From Datisca glomerata (lineage: Eukaryota; Streptophyta; Magnoliopsida; Cucurbitales; Datiscaceae), in contig QANY01002235.1 of the NCBI GenBank assembly GCA_003255025.1, forward strand, positions 774,260 through 838,259: a stretch of DNA of 64,000 nucleotides. Reading direction: 5' to 3'. Under the pieces are notes generated by a model. The model made no database searches. It was given only the letters and a program-made list of their open reading frames with translations, and was not told the origin of the DNA. Position numbers and translations under genes: made by a program. This document shows positions 46,000-58,184 of the stretch, piece by piece; position 1 is the first letter of the stretch, and every line of letters begins with the position of its first letter.

Positions 46000-48007
46000 C
46001 GACATGGAGCCGCGCCTTCCTCACCCCCACGACATAGCTACTCCATTTTTTCCATTTTCACCGAGCTCTCCGTCGTCTCCGCGGTGTAGGTAAACAAACT
46101 CCTTTCTCTCTCTCAATCACGCTTTGTAGGTAAGCTAACCCCCTAGACAAAGTCTTTCCCTTTTCTTCATTTTCTTCTCTTCTCTTCTTTAACTTTACTC
46201 GGTGCATGTTGTTTTGGACTGTTCTATATGCTTAGGTGCTTGTTTGATGAAATTTGATGGGGGTGATTTTGATTTTGTGGAGGAAATTTGATGGGGGGTT
46301 ATTTTGATTTTGTGGGGTGATTTTAATTTTGATTTTGTACAGAGTCGTTCCCTTTTCTATGCTTGCTCTATTTTTTCATTAGCAATCAAGAATACTTACA
46401 AATATAATTTTTCCTATTTTTTACTTTAGTAAGAAAGCTATGCTCTTAATTTTGAAAATATAAGCTTAAACTTTTTGTATCGGTTGCACATGTACTATGG
46501 CACTGAAATGATGTTGGAGGAGTGGTTTAAGATTGATGATGGTGAGGGTTCATAATAGTATATATATTCTAATTTGACATATTTTGATTTGTGATTTCAA
46601 TCTTTTGTTTGTAATTTCTGAACCAGTTGGTAACTGGTAAGTGATTTTAGACTGTCAAATCTTAATTTTTAATGTCATTTTAATGGATGCTATGCTAACT
46701 TGCTCTTAGACATTTAAATAGTTTTTTCGAATCATTTTTCTAAATAGTGATTAATTTAGAGAGTGATAAAAATGGATAAGAGTTGGATAAAAAAATATTA
46801 ATAGATTATCCAAGGAGTATGAGGAGACATCCCAGGCTGATTGGGATTGGTTGTGCACTTTGGCAGGAGGAAAAGTTTGTGGTAATCCTGATGCTAAGAA
46901 CTTATTTGATTATTGAAAATCTTAAACTCATCGTCGTCCTTCCGGCTTGCTATCTCTTTATCTCGAATCCCTCGTGATGGTAGGAATTCAATTGAAAGGC
47001 TCTCTGAGCCTTGTGTCAGATTGGATGACAGGCACGTTCAATCACCAATGCTAAAAATTGTAAACTTTCTTGCAACCATAATGGAGGATACATATTGTTT
47101 CTCGACTACCAATATCGTCAGGTGATAGAAATTTTGTTTTTACTTTCGTTTAATAATGTAGAGTATTATGACTAATGTCTCAAATCTTACTGCATTTGGA
47201 TAGGAGGTTGCAGCTGGGGAAGCACCTAGTCGTGTTCAAATATTTCACAACGTACACTACTCGACTCGTAAAGGTTGACAAAATTACAAGGCTCGAGATA
47301 GATATGTAAGTAAGTAGTCTGATATGTTCTGAATTTGTGAAATTGTTATATGTTATTAATTTGTGTGATTATTATATGTTCTGAATTTGTGGGTTTGCTA
47401 TTTTGTGAGATTTTATGTTTACTAGACTGAGGTTCTAAGATATTGACCATAATCTGTCCTATTTTGCAGCCAAGATAAGGATTTATTTTGGACACAAATG
47501 ATTAATTATAAGTTAATTTGAAACTAAAACTGCAAGTAATTGAAGAACAACTTGGGTTAATTCTATGTATAATTATACCCTTTATTACACGGGTAAAGAG
47601 TATTCACTACGAATGTTTGTAGGAGAGATTGAATTGTTAGTTGAATCAATCTAATTGAATTTTTTGTTGAATCGATCTAATTGAAGTGTGCATCTTTTTT
47701 CCTTTCATTTATTTAGCTCTCTGTTTATTGTTGTTGTGATTTACTTTGACTTTGAGTATTTGGAGTTTAAGGAGGTTCAGAGAGCCATTTCTTTTTCTTT
47801 GTAAGGGTGATGGGGTTTGAACTTTTCAGAATCTATGGGTGTCGGTGTAAAATTTTGATGGTATATTCTGTTGGGTCGGTTTGATTTGGTTTTAATGTAT
47901 ATATGTATAATATACATCTCTTCTTTCTTTTAATTTGGTGTAGTCTTCTTTCTTTTAATTTGTTTGTAGTCTTCTTTCTTTTAATTTTTTAAGTGCATAG
48001 TTTTGTT
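46000..48007 (+). pseudogene. Decayed interior of the CACTA element, possible transposase traces
   Basis: A short frame opens MEPRLPHPHDIATP at about 46004. Around 46780-46900 the plus strand gives IDYPRSMRRHP and, in a shifted frame, ADWDWLCTL; near 47220 APSRVQIFHNVHYSTRKG. These loosely recall the plant En/Spm (Ptta) transposase region, but frames are broken and the match is by eye only. The rest is AT-rich and non-coding. Confidence 0.35.
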
Positions 48008-48012
48008 TCAAG

Positions 48013-50194
48013 TGTTGGAAAACCGCGGCACAAGTGTTTAAAAAAATTTAATAAAAACAAATCTTTTTTGATAAAAAGAAAAACAAGTGCGATGCAATAA
48101 TTTTTAAAAGTAATTTTTTTGAAAACTCTTTTCAATCAGAATTTATTATATATTTATACATTAAATCTACAACATATAAGGTTGTGAATTATATATCTCT
48201 TATAGTCTATATCAAACGTACTTGCAAAATCGATAGATCCCTCCCCCGAAACTGTTCCAACGATCAATAAACTCTGAGATTCACACCAAAATCTTCAAAG
48301 TCAATCTTCAACGTACTAGGACGTGTCTGGGGACGTAGAATATTACAAGACACTTTTTATATCTCTAGATGTACTCAACACATGAGATCTAGAGATTTAC
48401 TAAGGAGGACTTTTAATCGTAGAGAGAAAAGATTTCTAACTTTAACTGTGTTCTCAATTCAATTCTTGATTGATGAACTGATGAACTGAGTTATCTCTCA
48501 AGACCATTAGAATATTATATATATATATATATATATATTCTAGATAATGACGTATCTCATATTTAGGGATAATTAAAAAATAAAAAATAATATTTAATTT
48601 CAAATTACCTAATGTAGTGGGACGTACTGTATAACAATGCACAACTGCAGTGCCACACCGCACTGCAGTTGGCGTTAAGCATCAAAGTGCCTTAATGCAC
48701 TGTGTTATGTCACACTGTAGTGCCATATGATATAGCAGTGTTACACGCCTACTATTGTAGTGCCACGTGGTACTACAACAGTCCATGATGATCTATGATT
48801 CCCACTTATTGATCGATACATGACAATTACTACAAATTAAATATTTATTTTAATCAGATAAATATCTAGATATCAGTTAATTCAAAATTAACATATATGA
48901 TTATCCATATAAACTAAATTATATTTTATTTCATAAATAACAGATTTGGTTTATTCAAATCATTATCTAATAATAATTTAATTATCTAATTTCATAAATG
49001 AGATATTTTGTCTCACTTATCGATAATTGAAAAAATAATCGATAATTATTTATATATATAATTTCTAAAAATTATATGTATTTATATAAATAATTTAATT
49101 AATTAATCTATTATTTCATAATTATGTACTTACCCCAGATTAAAATTCCTTTAGAAGTCAGTCTTTTTCTCATGTCCTGAAATATTCACACCCTAGACTA
49201 CATAGTATAGAGGTGGTTTATGAACCATTGACCTATAATCTTAAGCTCCAGTAAACCAGATTATTAATTAAACTCTTTAATTAAATAATCTTATTTATCA
49301 ATTCTATTATTACTCCACTATAAATATGGAATTGAACTTTTAGTGATTATAGAATGTATTTATAGAGTATTCTCATGTAGTCCACTGATATAATCATTTC
49401 ATGTAGTTCTCTCATTTAATTATTAGTTCGTAAATTAGAATTGGTCAAAACTACCATTTTACCGTCCTAGTTATCTCTTGATCCTTAAATACCATTAATC
49501 CACTAGTGAATGACTAATTTATAATCTTATTATAAATTTGAGCTTAATAACCATTTAGTTCCAAAATTAACATTTAAGGGAACCAGTAAAGATCTGTTGG
49601 GGAAACTTGGATTCTAAATCTTATAAGATCATGTTCCCAGCGATCCATATCACTAATCTCCAAAACAAAAGTCACTATACTGTTTTACATACAAATCTTA
49701 ATGAGTGAATCAAAAGATCCAACATACATGTATAGGAGTTCATGACTACTCATGATTAAGACTGATCTACATATGATCATCAAATTGATGTATATTAAAT
49801 CTTTATAATAAATGGCACGTTGATTAAGATATTAATTCACATCAGTTCTGTCATATAAAATCTCATTATATAAAGTACTTTCACTAAGATATATGTAAAC
49901 ATCAATTATCTGGATCGAGATCACACACATTCATAATGCTTAGTGAACCGTACTAGCAACCATTCATTTAAGATTCCATACTTTAATATGTTGGTGATAA
50001 ATTTATTCATTATCTATGATATTAATCCTCTCGTACTAATACAAGATCATAGTTTCATTAATGAATATAGAATTTTCAGATATTTATATAAATTATTCAA
50101 CAATAATTTAATAGAACAATTATAAGAAAAATATAATCCTCATTAAATTTCATATCAAAATATTAATGCACATACTTTGAGGGTTCCCCTAACA
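48013..50194 (-). mobile_element. Solo copia LTR (2,182 bp) inside the CACTA element
   Basis: Plus-strand ends TGTTGGAAAACC and CCCCTAACA, flanked by perfect 5-bp duplications TCAAG (48008-48012 and 50195-50199). No internal region is present. It belongs to the same family as the LTRs at 54353-55706 and 61275-62673, sharing long blocks such as 49590-50170, and is the longest of the three. Around 48600-48790 it holds a cluster of CACTGCAGTG-like palindromes. Confidence 0.88.
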
Positions 50195-50199
50195 TCAAG

Positions 50200-51186
50200 A
50201 TGAGTCAATGGTGTGTGGGATTTGATAGGCTCAATTGTTAAATGCTCACGCTCTATTTAGAGATGGAGACCAGCCATAACGGTAAAGCAAATTCTTCAAC
50301 CAAATCTTGCAGATCCTGCATAGGTATGTAACTCAACTAATTTCGTTCGTTCTCAGTAATACTATACACTTGTTTATTATGTGATTTTTTAGATTTTGCT
50401 TCTTCCAAGTCAAATACAAACTCAGGTATGTAACTCAACTAATTACGTTCCTTCTCATTAAAGTATGAGTTCGAGGATACTCCACTGTGCGATGAATAGA
50501 TAATTTTAAAGTTCTTTGAGAGAAATTGAACATTTAATTAAAACTTAATAATTATTGAGAAATTTTGTTATTCTTCAAAAATTGAGGAACATTGTATATT
50601 CAAACATGAGATGATGATAATTAAAAATGGTTAAGTTCTAGAAATTGTATTACGTATTTCACTTTTCTAATTCGGTTTTGTTTCACAATTATGTTTCAGG
50701 AAAATAATTTTATGTGAAAAACATAAATTAAGTACAGAGAAACATGAGAAGCAAAATCATTTAGTGATAAAATGATTTTTAGTCGCCAAAGGTTTTTGGC
50801 AGCGACGCCAAAACTCTTACCGACACCACATATATTGCTCACTAAAATCATTACTATTCATTCTCCCGTGCTCTAGCAATTGCGCTCCCTAGACCACTAC
50901 CATGTAGTTAGGTAGGGACAGTCAATCCGTAGTGACGGGAATGACGGAATGAATGGGGATCCCTATCAATATAAAAATGAAGAATAGGTTTTAGCGATGT
51001 CAAATTTTTTTGTCTTCAAAGGTTTTGGTGACAAAATGAGTAATTGGTCGCCAAAACCTTTCCTGACTCATCTTTATTGACGAACTTAGCAAGAAAGCTA
51101 ATTTCGTCGCAAAAGCCTTTCCCGTCGAAAGTATGGACTTTTAACGACCAAATTATTCATCGTTAAAAAGCATATTTTTTGTAGTG
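50200..51186. other. Right arm of the CACTA element, no gene
   Basis: Contains two near-identical AGGTATGTAACTCAACTAATT pieces (50323-50345 and 50424-50446) and the right subterminal repeat region. Nothing coding is recognised. Confidence 0.5.
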
Positions 51187-51189
51187 TTA

Positions 51190-51937
51190 ATGGACTTTCT
51201 AGACAATAAAGAATGTAACAAAATCAATAGTTCATGTGTGACAATTTTTATGTGTGGTATGGGCATGATAGGAGTGCGAATAAAATGGTACCAGACTTTA
51301 GCCTTAGGCTTAAGTTCTGACCTAAGACAAGTCCTAACACCCTTTGCAGAAACACTATCCATTTTTTACCAGGGAGAGTCAATTATTTCAAAATAGCATT
51401 TAGCTTAACCTCATATATTTCTTTTTCTAAAACAGAGTATTCATCATCTTCATCGTCCAGATAAAAAACAACATTTATGTCTTCAGTAGAGAAATAAACT
51501 AAGGTACCTTGTACTGAAACATCAGTATGCTTAGGACTTAAAAGATTAACATAACATTCCCTTATGAGAGGAGCCAAGATATTATCTGAATGTGTTCAAA
51601 ACCTTTCCCAGCCTCTATGCCTAATGATTTTTGTAATGTGCTTCGGGAGACCTAGAGAGGGTATGAGCTCGATCATGAAGCCTTTTTCTTCATGAAATTT
51701 TTTCACATTAATTTCCTCATATCTTTTCTCAGCATCCTCGTTGATGAACTTTTCAGAAGTCAATAACCACTTAGGTTGCCCTTTTGATTTCATCTTGCTC
51801 ATTTGCTTTTGCTTTTGAGGAATGAAAGAGAGGTTCGGTAGGGGGAAACAATGAATTTCTAGGGTTTTGAGGACAAACAGGGGACTTCGCATGAAGGTTT
51901 TTGAAGACAAGTAGTGAGAAAGCTTTACAGGTGGCAA
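51190..51937 (-). pseudogene. 'Putative plant transposon protein' ORF, N-terminal part
   Basis: Minus-strand frame from 51937: a basic linker, then FINEDAEKRYEEINVKKFHE, and after a stop LIRECYVNLLSPKHTDVSVQ, GTLVYFSTEDINVVFYL, LKPKAKVWYHFIRTPIMPI, THELLILLHSLLSRKSI. This follows the domain called putative plant transposon protein, found with Athila-type retrotransposons. The coding frame runs directly into the right end of the CACTA element at 51186. Confidence 0.72.
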
Positions 51938-52159
51938 TGGGCTTTTGAATTCAAAGCATGCAGAGCTCCTCCCCGTTGCGCCACGTGTCTACCTCTACCG
52001 CTGATTCAGCTTAAAAATAATAAAAAAATGATGATATTTCACGGGGGAAATTTGAATTTTGCAAATAAAGGAGTTAAATGTGAGATGCTCTTATTTAGAG
52101 TGAGATATTCTAGCCTAATTCAAAAAGACAAAAAATAATAAAATTAAATTAAATTAACT

Positions 52160-53515
52160 AAAATGGAATTGAATTATGAAGCAAAAAACTTCTCAAACTG
52201 CCTTCCATAACCACTTATTTTTAAGTTTTCAGCCTGACTTTGGCTTGCTCTTCACGGGTTAATAAGTCAGACTAAGGTCTTCATTCTATCCACCTTATTT
52301 CGTCAATAGTGCTTCCCCCTCTACCCATTAACTTTAAGCTCTCTCCCAGTCTTTTCATCCAACCGATCGACGGCTCCATATGGGTAAACTTTGATCAGTT
52401 TAAATGGCCTAGACCATCATGTTTTTAACTTTCCATGAAACAATTTAAGTCTTGAATTGAATAATAGAACTTGGGCTCGGGCTTCAATTCTCGATCCATA
52501 ATCCTTCTACTATGCCACTTCTTGGTCTTCTCTTTATCGAGTCTTGCACTATAGTATGAAAATATCCTGAATTCATCCATTTCATTCAATTAAAGGGCAC
52601 TATTCTCTCATGCTGCTCACAATTCCAAATTTAACTTCTTAACAATCCAAAAGATTTTATGTTGTAGCTCCAATGATAAGTGGCATGCCTTGCCAAAGAC
52701 TAACCTTTAGGTAGACATTCCCAAAAGAGTCTAGAATGTAGGTATATAAGCCGATCGAGCATCATCAAGTTTAATACACCAATCCTTGCTGCTGGGGGTA
52801 CAACTTTTTCTAAAATCCTCTTCATTTCTCTAGTAGAAAGCTCCACTTGCCCACTTCTTTGTGGATTGTAAGCTATAGCAACCTTGTGTTTTACTGCATA
52901 CTTAGCACAGAGATCTTAAAATAATGTGAACATATTATTCTAGATGAAATTTAACACTGCCTTTGCATTATTTGTTACCAATGTTGAAGCTTTAACCGAC
53001 TTGGATACATAGTCTACAATACTAGGATGTATAGGTTCTCAAATAAAGGTGGGAATGGTCCCATGCAGCCTATCCCCCATAAATATAAGAGTTCCACTTC
53101 CAGGATATTATTAAGGGACATCTCTTGCCTCTAGGATATGATCCCAATCCTCTGACATTTATCACAGCTCTTTACTACTTCATGTGCATCTTTAAAAATT
53201 GAAGGCAAAAAATAGCCAAATTGAAACACTTTGGTTGCTGTCATTAACCCTCCAAAATGCCCTCCATAGGGAGAAGAGCGGCATTGTTGCAATATGCTTT
53301 GGAATTCTTCCTTTAGGACACATCTTCTAAAAATCTGGTAAGGTCTTTATTTGTATAGATATGGGTCATCCCAGAAGTTGGCCTTGATTTGTTGAAAGAA
53401 TTTTTTCAATTATTCTGGATTGAGTTTAGGAGGTAGCACTCCACTTACTAAATAATTCACAATGTCAGTATACCAAGAGGCTCACTTTTAAAATTGCCAG
53501 CAGCTGTTCATTTGG
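52160..53515 (-). pseudogene. Athila integrase (minus-strand element)
   Basis: Minus strand: NYLVSGVLPP then CVLKEEFQSILQQCRSS, YGGHFGG, FKDAHEVVKSCDKCQRIG (zinc-binding domain), NNILEVELLYLWGI and GPFPPLFENLYILV with the catalytic Asp position altered. More pieces can be followed toward 52300 across many stops. It lies between RNase H and the third ORF, the normal order for Athila. Confidence 0.78.
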
Positions 53516-53521
53516 AAAGGT

Positions 53522-53855
53522 TTATGTAATATCTGGATTTGTTATAGCATTGTTCCCTACTTCCAATCTTAGCAAATAGTCTGCCATTTGATTTTCTATA
53601 CCCTTCCTGTCTTTGATCTCAAGGTTAAATTCTTGTAGTAGCAAAGTCCATCTGATGAGCCTAGGCTTTGTATCTTTTCTAAAAATCAAACATTTGATGG
53701 TAGAATGGTCAGTGTAATAAGTCACTTTACCTATAAGATATGCTCTAAACTTGTCAAAAGCAAACAGAACAGCTAAAAGTTCATTTTTAGTGGTGGTGTA
53801 ATTTAATCCTGCATCAATTAGTGTCCTACAAGCACAGTAGATAGAGTGAAAAAAT
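53522..53855 (-). pseudogene. Athila RNase H (minus-strand element)
   Basis: Frame at 53522-53725: [20 protein letters not shown], then [18 protein letters not shown] and [12 protein letters not shown], the C-terminal half of the RNase H domain. The part between 53725 and 53855 links it to AVLGQKER of the preceding frame through stops. Confidence 0.85.
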
Positions 53856-54347
53856 TTACCTTTCCTTTTGCCCTAAGACTGCTCCCACTGTATAGTCAAT
53901 AGCATCACACATTAGTTCAAATGGAAACTCCCAATTAGGTGCTAAAATGATAGGTGATGAGACTAAAGCCTTCTTCAGTTCAATAAAAACATGTTTACAT
54001 TCATTGGTGAATTCAAAAGCCCTATTATTTTTTAGTAGCATGCATAAAGGTTTTGATATTTAGAGAAATCTTTAATAAACCTCCTATAAAATCCAGCATG
54101 TCCTAGAAAACTTCTAATGTCTTCACTGTGGTGGGGGCAAAGAGTTTTTCAATGACTTCTATCTTTTCTCTATCTATTTCAACTCCTTTCAAAGACATAC
54201 TATGTCCTAAGACTGTCCCTTCTTGCACCATAAAATGACACTTTTCTCAATTCAGGACCATGATAGTTTCTTCACATCTTTCTAACACTTTTTTAAGGTT
54301 TGACAAATATTTCAAATCTGATTCACCAAAAACTAAAGTCATCCATA
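53856..54347 (-). pseudogene. Athila reverse transcriptase, C-terminal part (minus-strand element)
   Basis: Starts at the catalytic MDD (codons at 54338-54346), then CHFMVQEGTVLGHSMSLKG, RSFLGHAGFYRRFIKDF-like thumb in broken frame, and the frame at 53856-54041 ([18 protein letters not shown]) into RNase H. The N-terminal RT, through the residue before MDD, lies at 55712-56092 and again at 62679-63120. The copia LTR at 54353 was inserted immediately before MDD. Confidence 0.85.
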
Positions 54348-54352
54348 AATAC

Positions 54353-55706
54353 CATTGGAATCCATGGCGACGCGCGGTGATAGGTATGATGATATTTTTA
54401 AAAAAATTATAAAATAATAAACGATTGCATCGTCGCAGATCCTAAAGATGAAAACTTTTCAAATGAAAAACATTTTTTTTAAATCAGATCCATTATATAT
54501 ATATATATATTAAATCTAAAAATGACAACACCGCATTAATAGTTTTATCCTGATTTTGGTCTGAGAGTTAAGTTCCAATCATATATGNACCCATAAACGA
54601 TAGACTTCGAGATACACACACTACGATCTGCCAAGCCAGTCCTCAAACACACTAGGATGAGTGTGGGCACGTAGAATATATCTAGAACATTTTTTTATCT
54701 CTAGATGTACTTAGCACATAAGATCTAGAGATTTTTGAGAAGGATTAATTTGTCAGACAAAACTCTGATCGAAAAGCAATTAAAAGTTCTTCATAGAGTT
54801 TTTTCATTAACTTTTAATCTTAGAGAGTTTCACTCTGATTGGAACTGTGTTATTAGCTTACTGAAGCCAATAGAATAATATAAATATATTTTCTAGATAA
54901 TGACATATCCGATTTTTTAGGGATTTATATAAAATAATAAATTAATTACAAATGTACAATTGAAGTGGAACCCACTGTAATTGTACAACACTGCAGTGCC
55001 ACAAGACACTGCAGTGTGTCGTGAGGAGTCACAGTGCTTCACGACATTATTGTTTCACGGCACCACTGTAGTTTCCAGAATTCACACTTAAGGTAACCAA
55101 TAAACGATCTGTTAGGAAAGCTTGAATTTCAAATCTTATAATATCACGTTCTCATCCATCCATATCACTGAATCTCCAAAACAAAAGTCACTAGCTTATT
55201 TTACAAACAAACCTACAAGTAAATCAAAAGATTCAGTAGACATGCATATGAGTTCATTATTACTCATGATTCATATTGATCTACATATGAACTTTAGTTT
55301 TGATGTGTATTAAATCTTTATGATAAACGGTAAGTTAATAAAAATATTAATCCACATCAGTAAAGTCCCATATAATATAATTATATAAAGTACATTCACT
55401 AAAATGTCTATCCATATCAATGATCCAGATCTAGAACACATTCATTCATAATACTTAGTGAACCGTACTAGCAACCATTCATTTAAAATTTCATACTTTA
55501 AATTTTTACGAATTATTTTATTCATTATCTATGATCTTAATCCTCTTGTACTTATACAAGATCATAGTCTAATTAATGAATATGGAATTTTTAGATATAT
55601 ATATATATATATTATTCAACAATAATTCAAAAGAACAATTATAATAAAAATACAATTTCATATTAAAAATGTCTAAACACAACCTTTGAGGGCACTATGG
55701 ACAACA
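54353..55706 (-). mobile_element. Copia LTR (1,354 bp) with AATAC duplications, split Athila RT motif
   Basis: Same family as the solo LTR at 48013-50194. On the minus strand it starts TGTTGTCC and ends GGATTCCAATG (from an ancestral AACA). Flanks AATAC (54348-54352 and 55707-55711) are a perfect 5-bp duplication, and removing the LTR plus one copy restores the Athila RT frame at F-MDD. It lacks the middle part of the family LTR (equivalents of about 48780-49575). One base is ambiguous (n at 54588). Confidence 0.82.
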
Positions 55707-55711
55707 AATAC

Positions 55712-56092
55712 CTCAAGTGTTTGCTTCACCATGTTTGTGAAAATTGTCATCATGCATCTCTAGAATGTTGTTGGAGCATTGCATAGCCCAAATACATCCT
55801 TCTGAAAGCAAAAGTTCCATAAGGACAGGTGAAATTGGTATTCTCCTTATCGTCTAGTGCTATAGCTATTTGGTTGCAGCCTAAGTATCCATCAAGAAAA
55901 AACTAATATTCAATTCCAGCAAGTCTGTCTAACATTTTATTAGTGAAGGACAAAGAGAAATGATCATTTCTGGTAGTTTTGTTCAGCTTCCTGTAATCCA
56001 TGCATACCCTCCAGCCAGTCACTATTATTGTGGGATCAATTCATTGTTCTCATCAGCTATAATAATTACTCCTCCCTTTTTAGGCACACATT
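55712..56092 (-). pseudogene. Duplicate copy of the Athila RT N-terminal part
   Basis: Minus strand from 56092: CVPKKGGVIIIADENNELIP, VTGWRVCMDYRKLN in a shifted frame, DGYLGCNQIAIALDDKENTN and FTCPYGTFAFRR, then KQTLEVF at the AATAC duplication. It is a second copy of 62679-63060. Its right end is fused directly to copia RT at about 56092/56093. Confidence 0.85.
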
Positions 56093-56950
56093 GGATGCTT
56101 AGAACGTAGCTCACCTTTCCAAAATCTTTCATTTGGAATTTTTTAGCTAACCACCTCTTTACTTTCGACAAAGTTTCTACATCATTCTCAATGATTAGAA
56201 TATCGTCTACATAAAGAACAAAGTGATCAACTATCTTATCTTTGATGTATTTATAAACACAAGCTTCGTCAACATTTTTCTCGAAGCCATACGATTTAAT
56301 ATTTTCATCAAAGATATGATTCCAAGATCTAAAAGCTTGCTTCAATCCATAAATGGATTTAAGCAACTTGTATACTTTCTGATCTTACCCCCTTTTTTCA
56401 CGAACCCTTCTGGTTGCATCATATAGATGTTTTCTTCAAGAGAGTCATTCAAAAAAGTTGTCTTGACATCGATTTGCCATATTTCATATTCTAAACTAGT
56501 GGCTATGAATAAAAAGATACGAATGAATTTTAGCATGGCAACGAGAGAGAATGCCTCTTCATAAAGAGAGAATTCCCTTTGTGTATAACCTTCGACTACT
56601 GGATGTAAATGGATCTTTAAGAAGAAAAAAGGTATAGATGGGAAAGTAGAGACTTTAGACACAGCTAGTAGCCGAAGGTTATACACAAAAGGAATTCTCT
56701 CTTTTTGAATGTCTCTACTTTCCCATCTATACTTTTTTTCTTCTTGAAGATCCATTTACATCCAATGAGCCTGACATCATCAGGTGGATCTACAAGTTTC
56801 CAAGCGGAATTGGAATACATCGATTCCATTTCTTGGTTCAATGGCCATTTATCCTTTTTCAGGATCATCCATTGCCTCCTTAAAAGGTTAATGGATCGTT
56901 CTTATAAGTGTCAGACACTAAGATATGTGTCTCTAGTTCATAGCTAATAA
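56093..56950 (-). pseudogene. Copia 2 reverse transcriptase with local inverted duplication
   Basis: Frame at 56665-56868: NSAWKLVDPPDDVRLIGCKWIFKKKK..., then an inverted duplication (56562-56764) disrupts it. RT resumes at 56342-56590 with YTQREFSLYEEAF, EYEIWQIDVKTTFLN and EENIYMMQPEGF. The frame at 56025-56366 has SIYGLKQAFRSW, DEACVYKYIK and LYVDDILII (intact catalytic Asp pair), FQMKDFGKVSYVLSIQ, and then passes in frame into Athila RT. Confidence 0.87.
56562..56764. repeat. Interleaved inverted duplication A-B-A'-B' in copia RT
   Basis: A (56562-56599) is the reverse complement of A' (about 56668-56706); B (56600-56653) that of B' (56711-56764). The arms differ by only a few bases, so the event is relatively recent. 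It inserts inverted copies of the KWIFKKK and EGYTQRE coding parts and breaks the RT. Confidence 0.85.
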
Positions 56951-58180
56951 GTTGTCTTACAACCCTCCCACTACGACGTTGCACTGGGATTTCCTGAATA
57001 GGAACAATAATTTTTATGGTTTGTCTTTTATCAGTTAATGATGAAAGTGGTCAAATCTTATCAGACGCAAATTCTTTGAGAACTACTTTGTTTCGAGGTT
57101 TGTAGTTTTCCATATAGTTGTGTTCAAAGAATGTGACATTTGTCGATACAAACAGCTTATGATCATTATAACTCTAAGAGTACCCACCTCTAGTCTCTTG
57201 AGCATAAACAACAAATATACACACTTCAGATCTTGAGTTTAACTTTCCAATCTTGGGTCTAAGAACGTGAGTTGGACACCCCCTATACATGGAAATGACG
57301 CAAACTAAATTTAAAGCCATTCTATAACTCTAAAGTTGTCTTGCTTACAGACTTAGAAGGAACTACATTCAAAATGTAAGTTTCCATTTGAAGTGCATAC
57401 TTCCAGAATGTGAGTGGTAGTGATGAGTAGATTAACATAGACCTAACCATATCCAATAGCGTTCAATTTATTCTTTCTAAAACACCATTTTGCTGTGGCT
57501 TTCCATGTTCTTTGAGTTGGATAGAATGTCATGCTCTAGCATGTAATCCTTCAATTCTAAATCCAAGTATTCACTACCATAATATGATCAAAGTATTTTT
57601 AATGATTTACCTAATTGCTTTTCAGTTTCAGCTTTGAAGTCCTTAAACTTCCCAAATGTTTTATACTTTCTATGCATTAGATAAGTATTAACCTTATCTA
57701 GAGTAATCATCAAATAAAGTGATAAAATACTCATATCCACCTCTACCTTGTATATTGACCGGTTCACAAACATCAATGTACTAGTTCAAGTGGTTCCTTG
57801 GCTTTTTGGCATTTTTCTGTGAAATGTCACTTGGTTATTTTTCCCTCTAGACAAGACTCACAAATATGAAGATCCCAAATTTTTGTTCTCTCAAAGCACC
57901 ATGATTTATTAATATATTTAACTTATCTAGACTAATATGTCCCAACATAAGACGTCATAGATACGTGTCATCATCATTATGAGAAACTCTTTATCATTTG
58001 TTACTTTATGGATTTTCTAATTTAAATAATTCAGAATTATTTAATATATGTTTAGTTAGTTTAAGCATGTACAATGCGCTCAAAACTTTAGCATGACAAA
58101 TATTGAATTTATTCTTTGAAATAATAAACTGATTATTAATAAAAGAAACTTCAAAAGATTATTCATGTAGTAATGAAAGA
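56951..58180 (-). pseudogene. Copia 2 integrase
   Basis: Broken minus-strand frames. The best is 57588-57776: after VNRSIYKVEVDM, YLMHRKYKTFGKFKDFKAET and EKQLGKSLKIL mark the integrase core. ILEELQSWAPHGP-like and other parts are lost in stops. An upstream (58100-57800) HHCC-like part is barely readable. Confidence 0.72.
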
Positions 58181-58184
58181 GAAA

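Larger units (their letters stand above)
45559..51186. mobile_element. CACTA-type DNA transposon (5,628 bp including a nested solo LTR)
   Basis: Left end CACTACAAAAAAG and right end TTTTTTGTAGTG are near-perfect terminal inverted repeats. The flanks TTA (45556-45558 and 51187-51189) are the 3-bp duplication of this superfamily. Subterminal regions hold many TTTAGCGACGA/TTCATCGCTAAAA motifs (45580-45910; 50750-51170). Removing the element and one TTA rejoins the interrupted Athila ORF in frame (KSI-N-VSRIIF). Confidence 0.88.
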
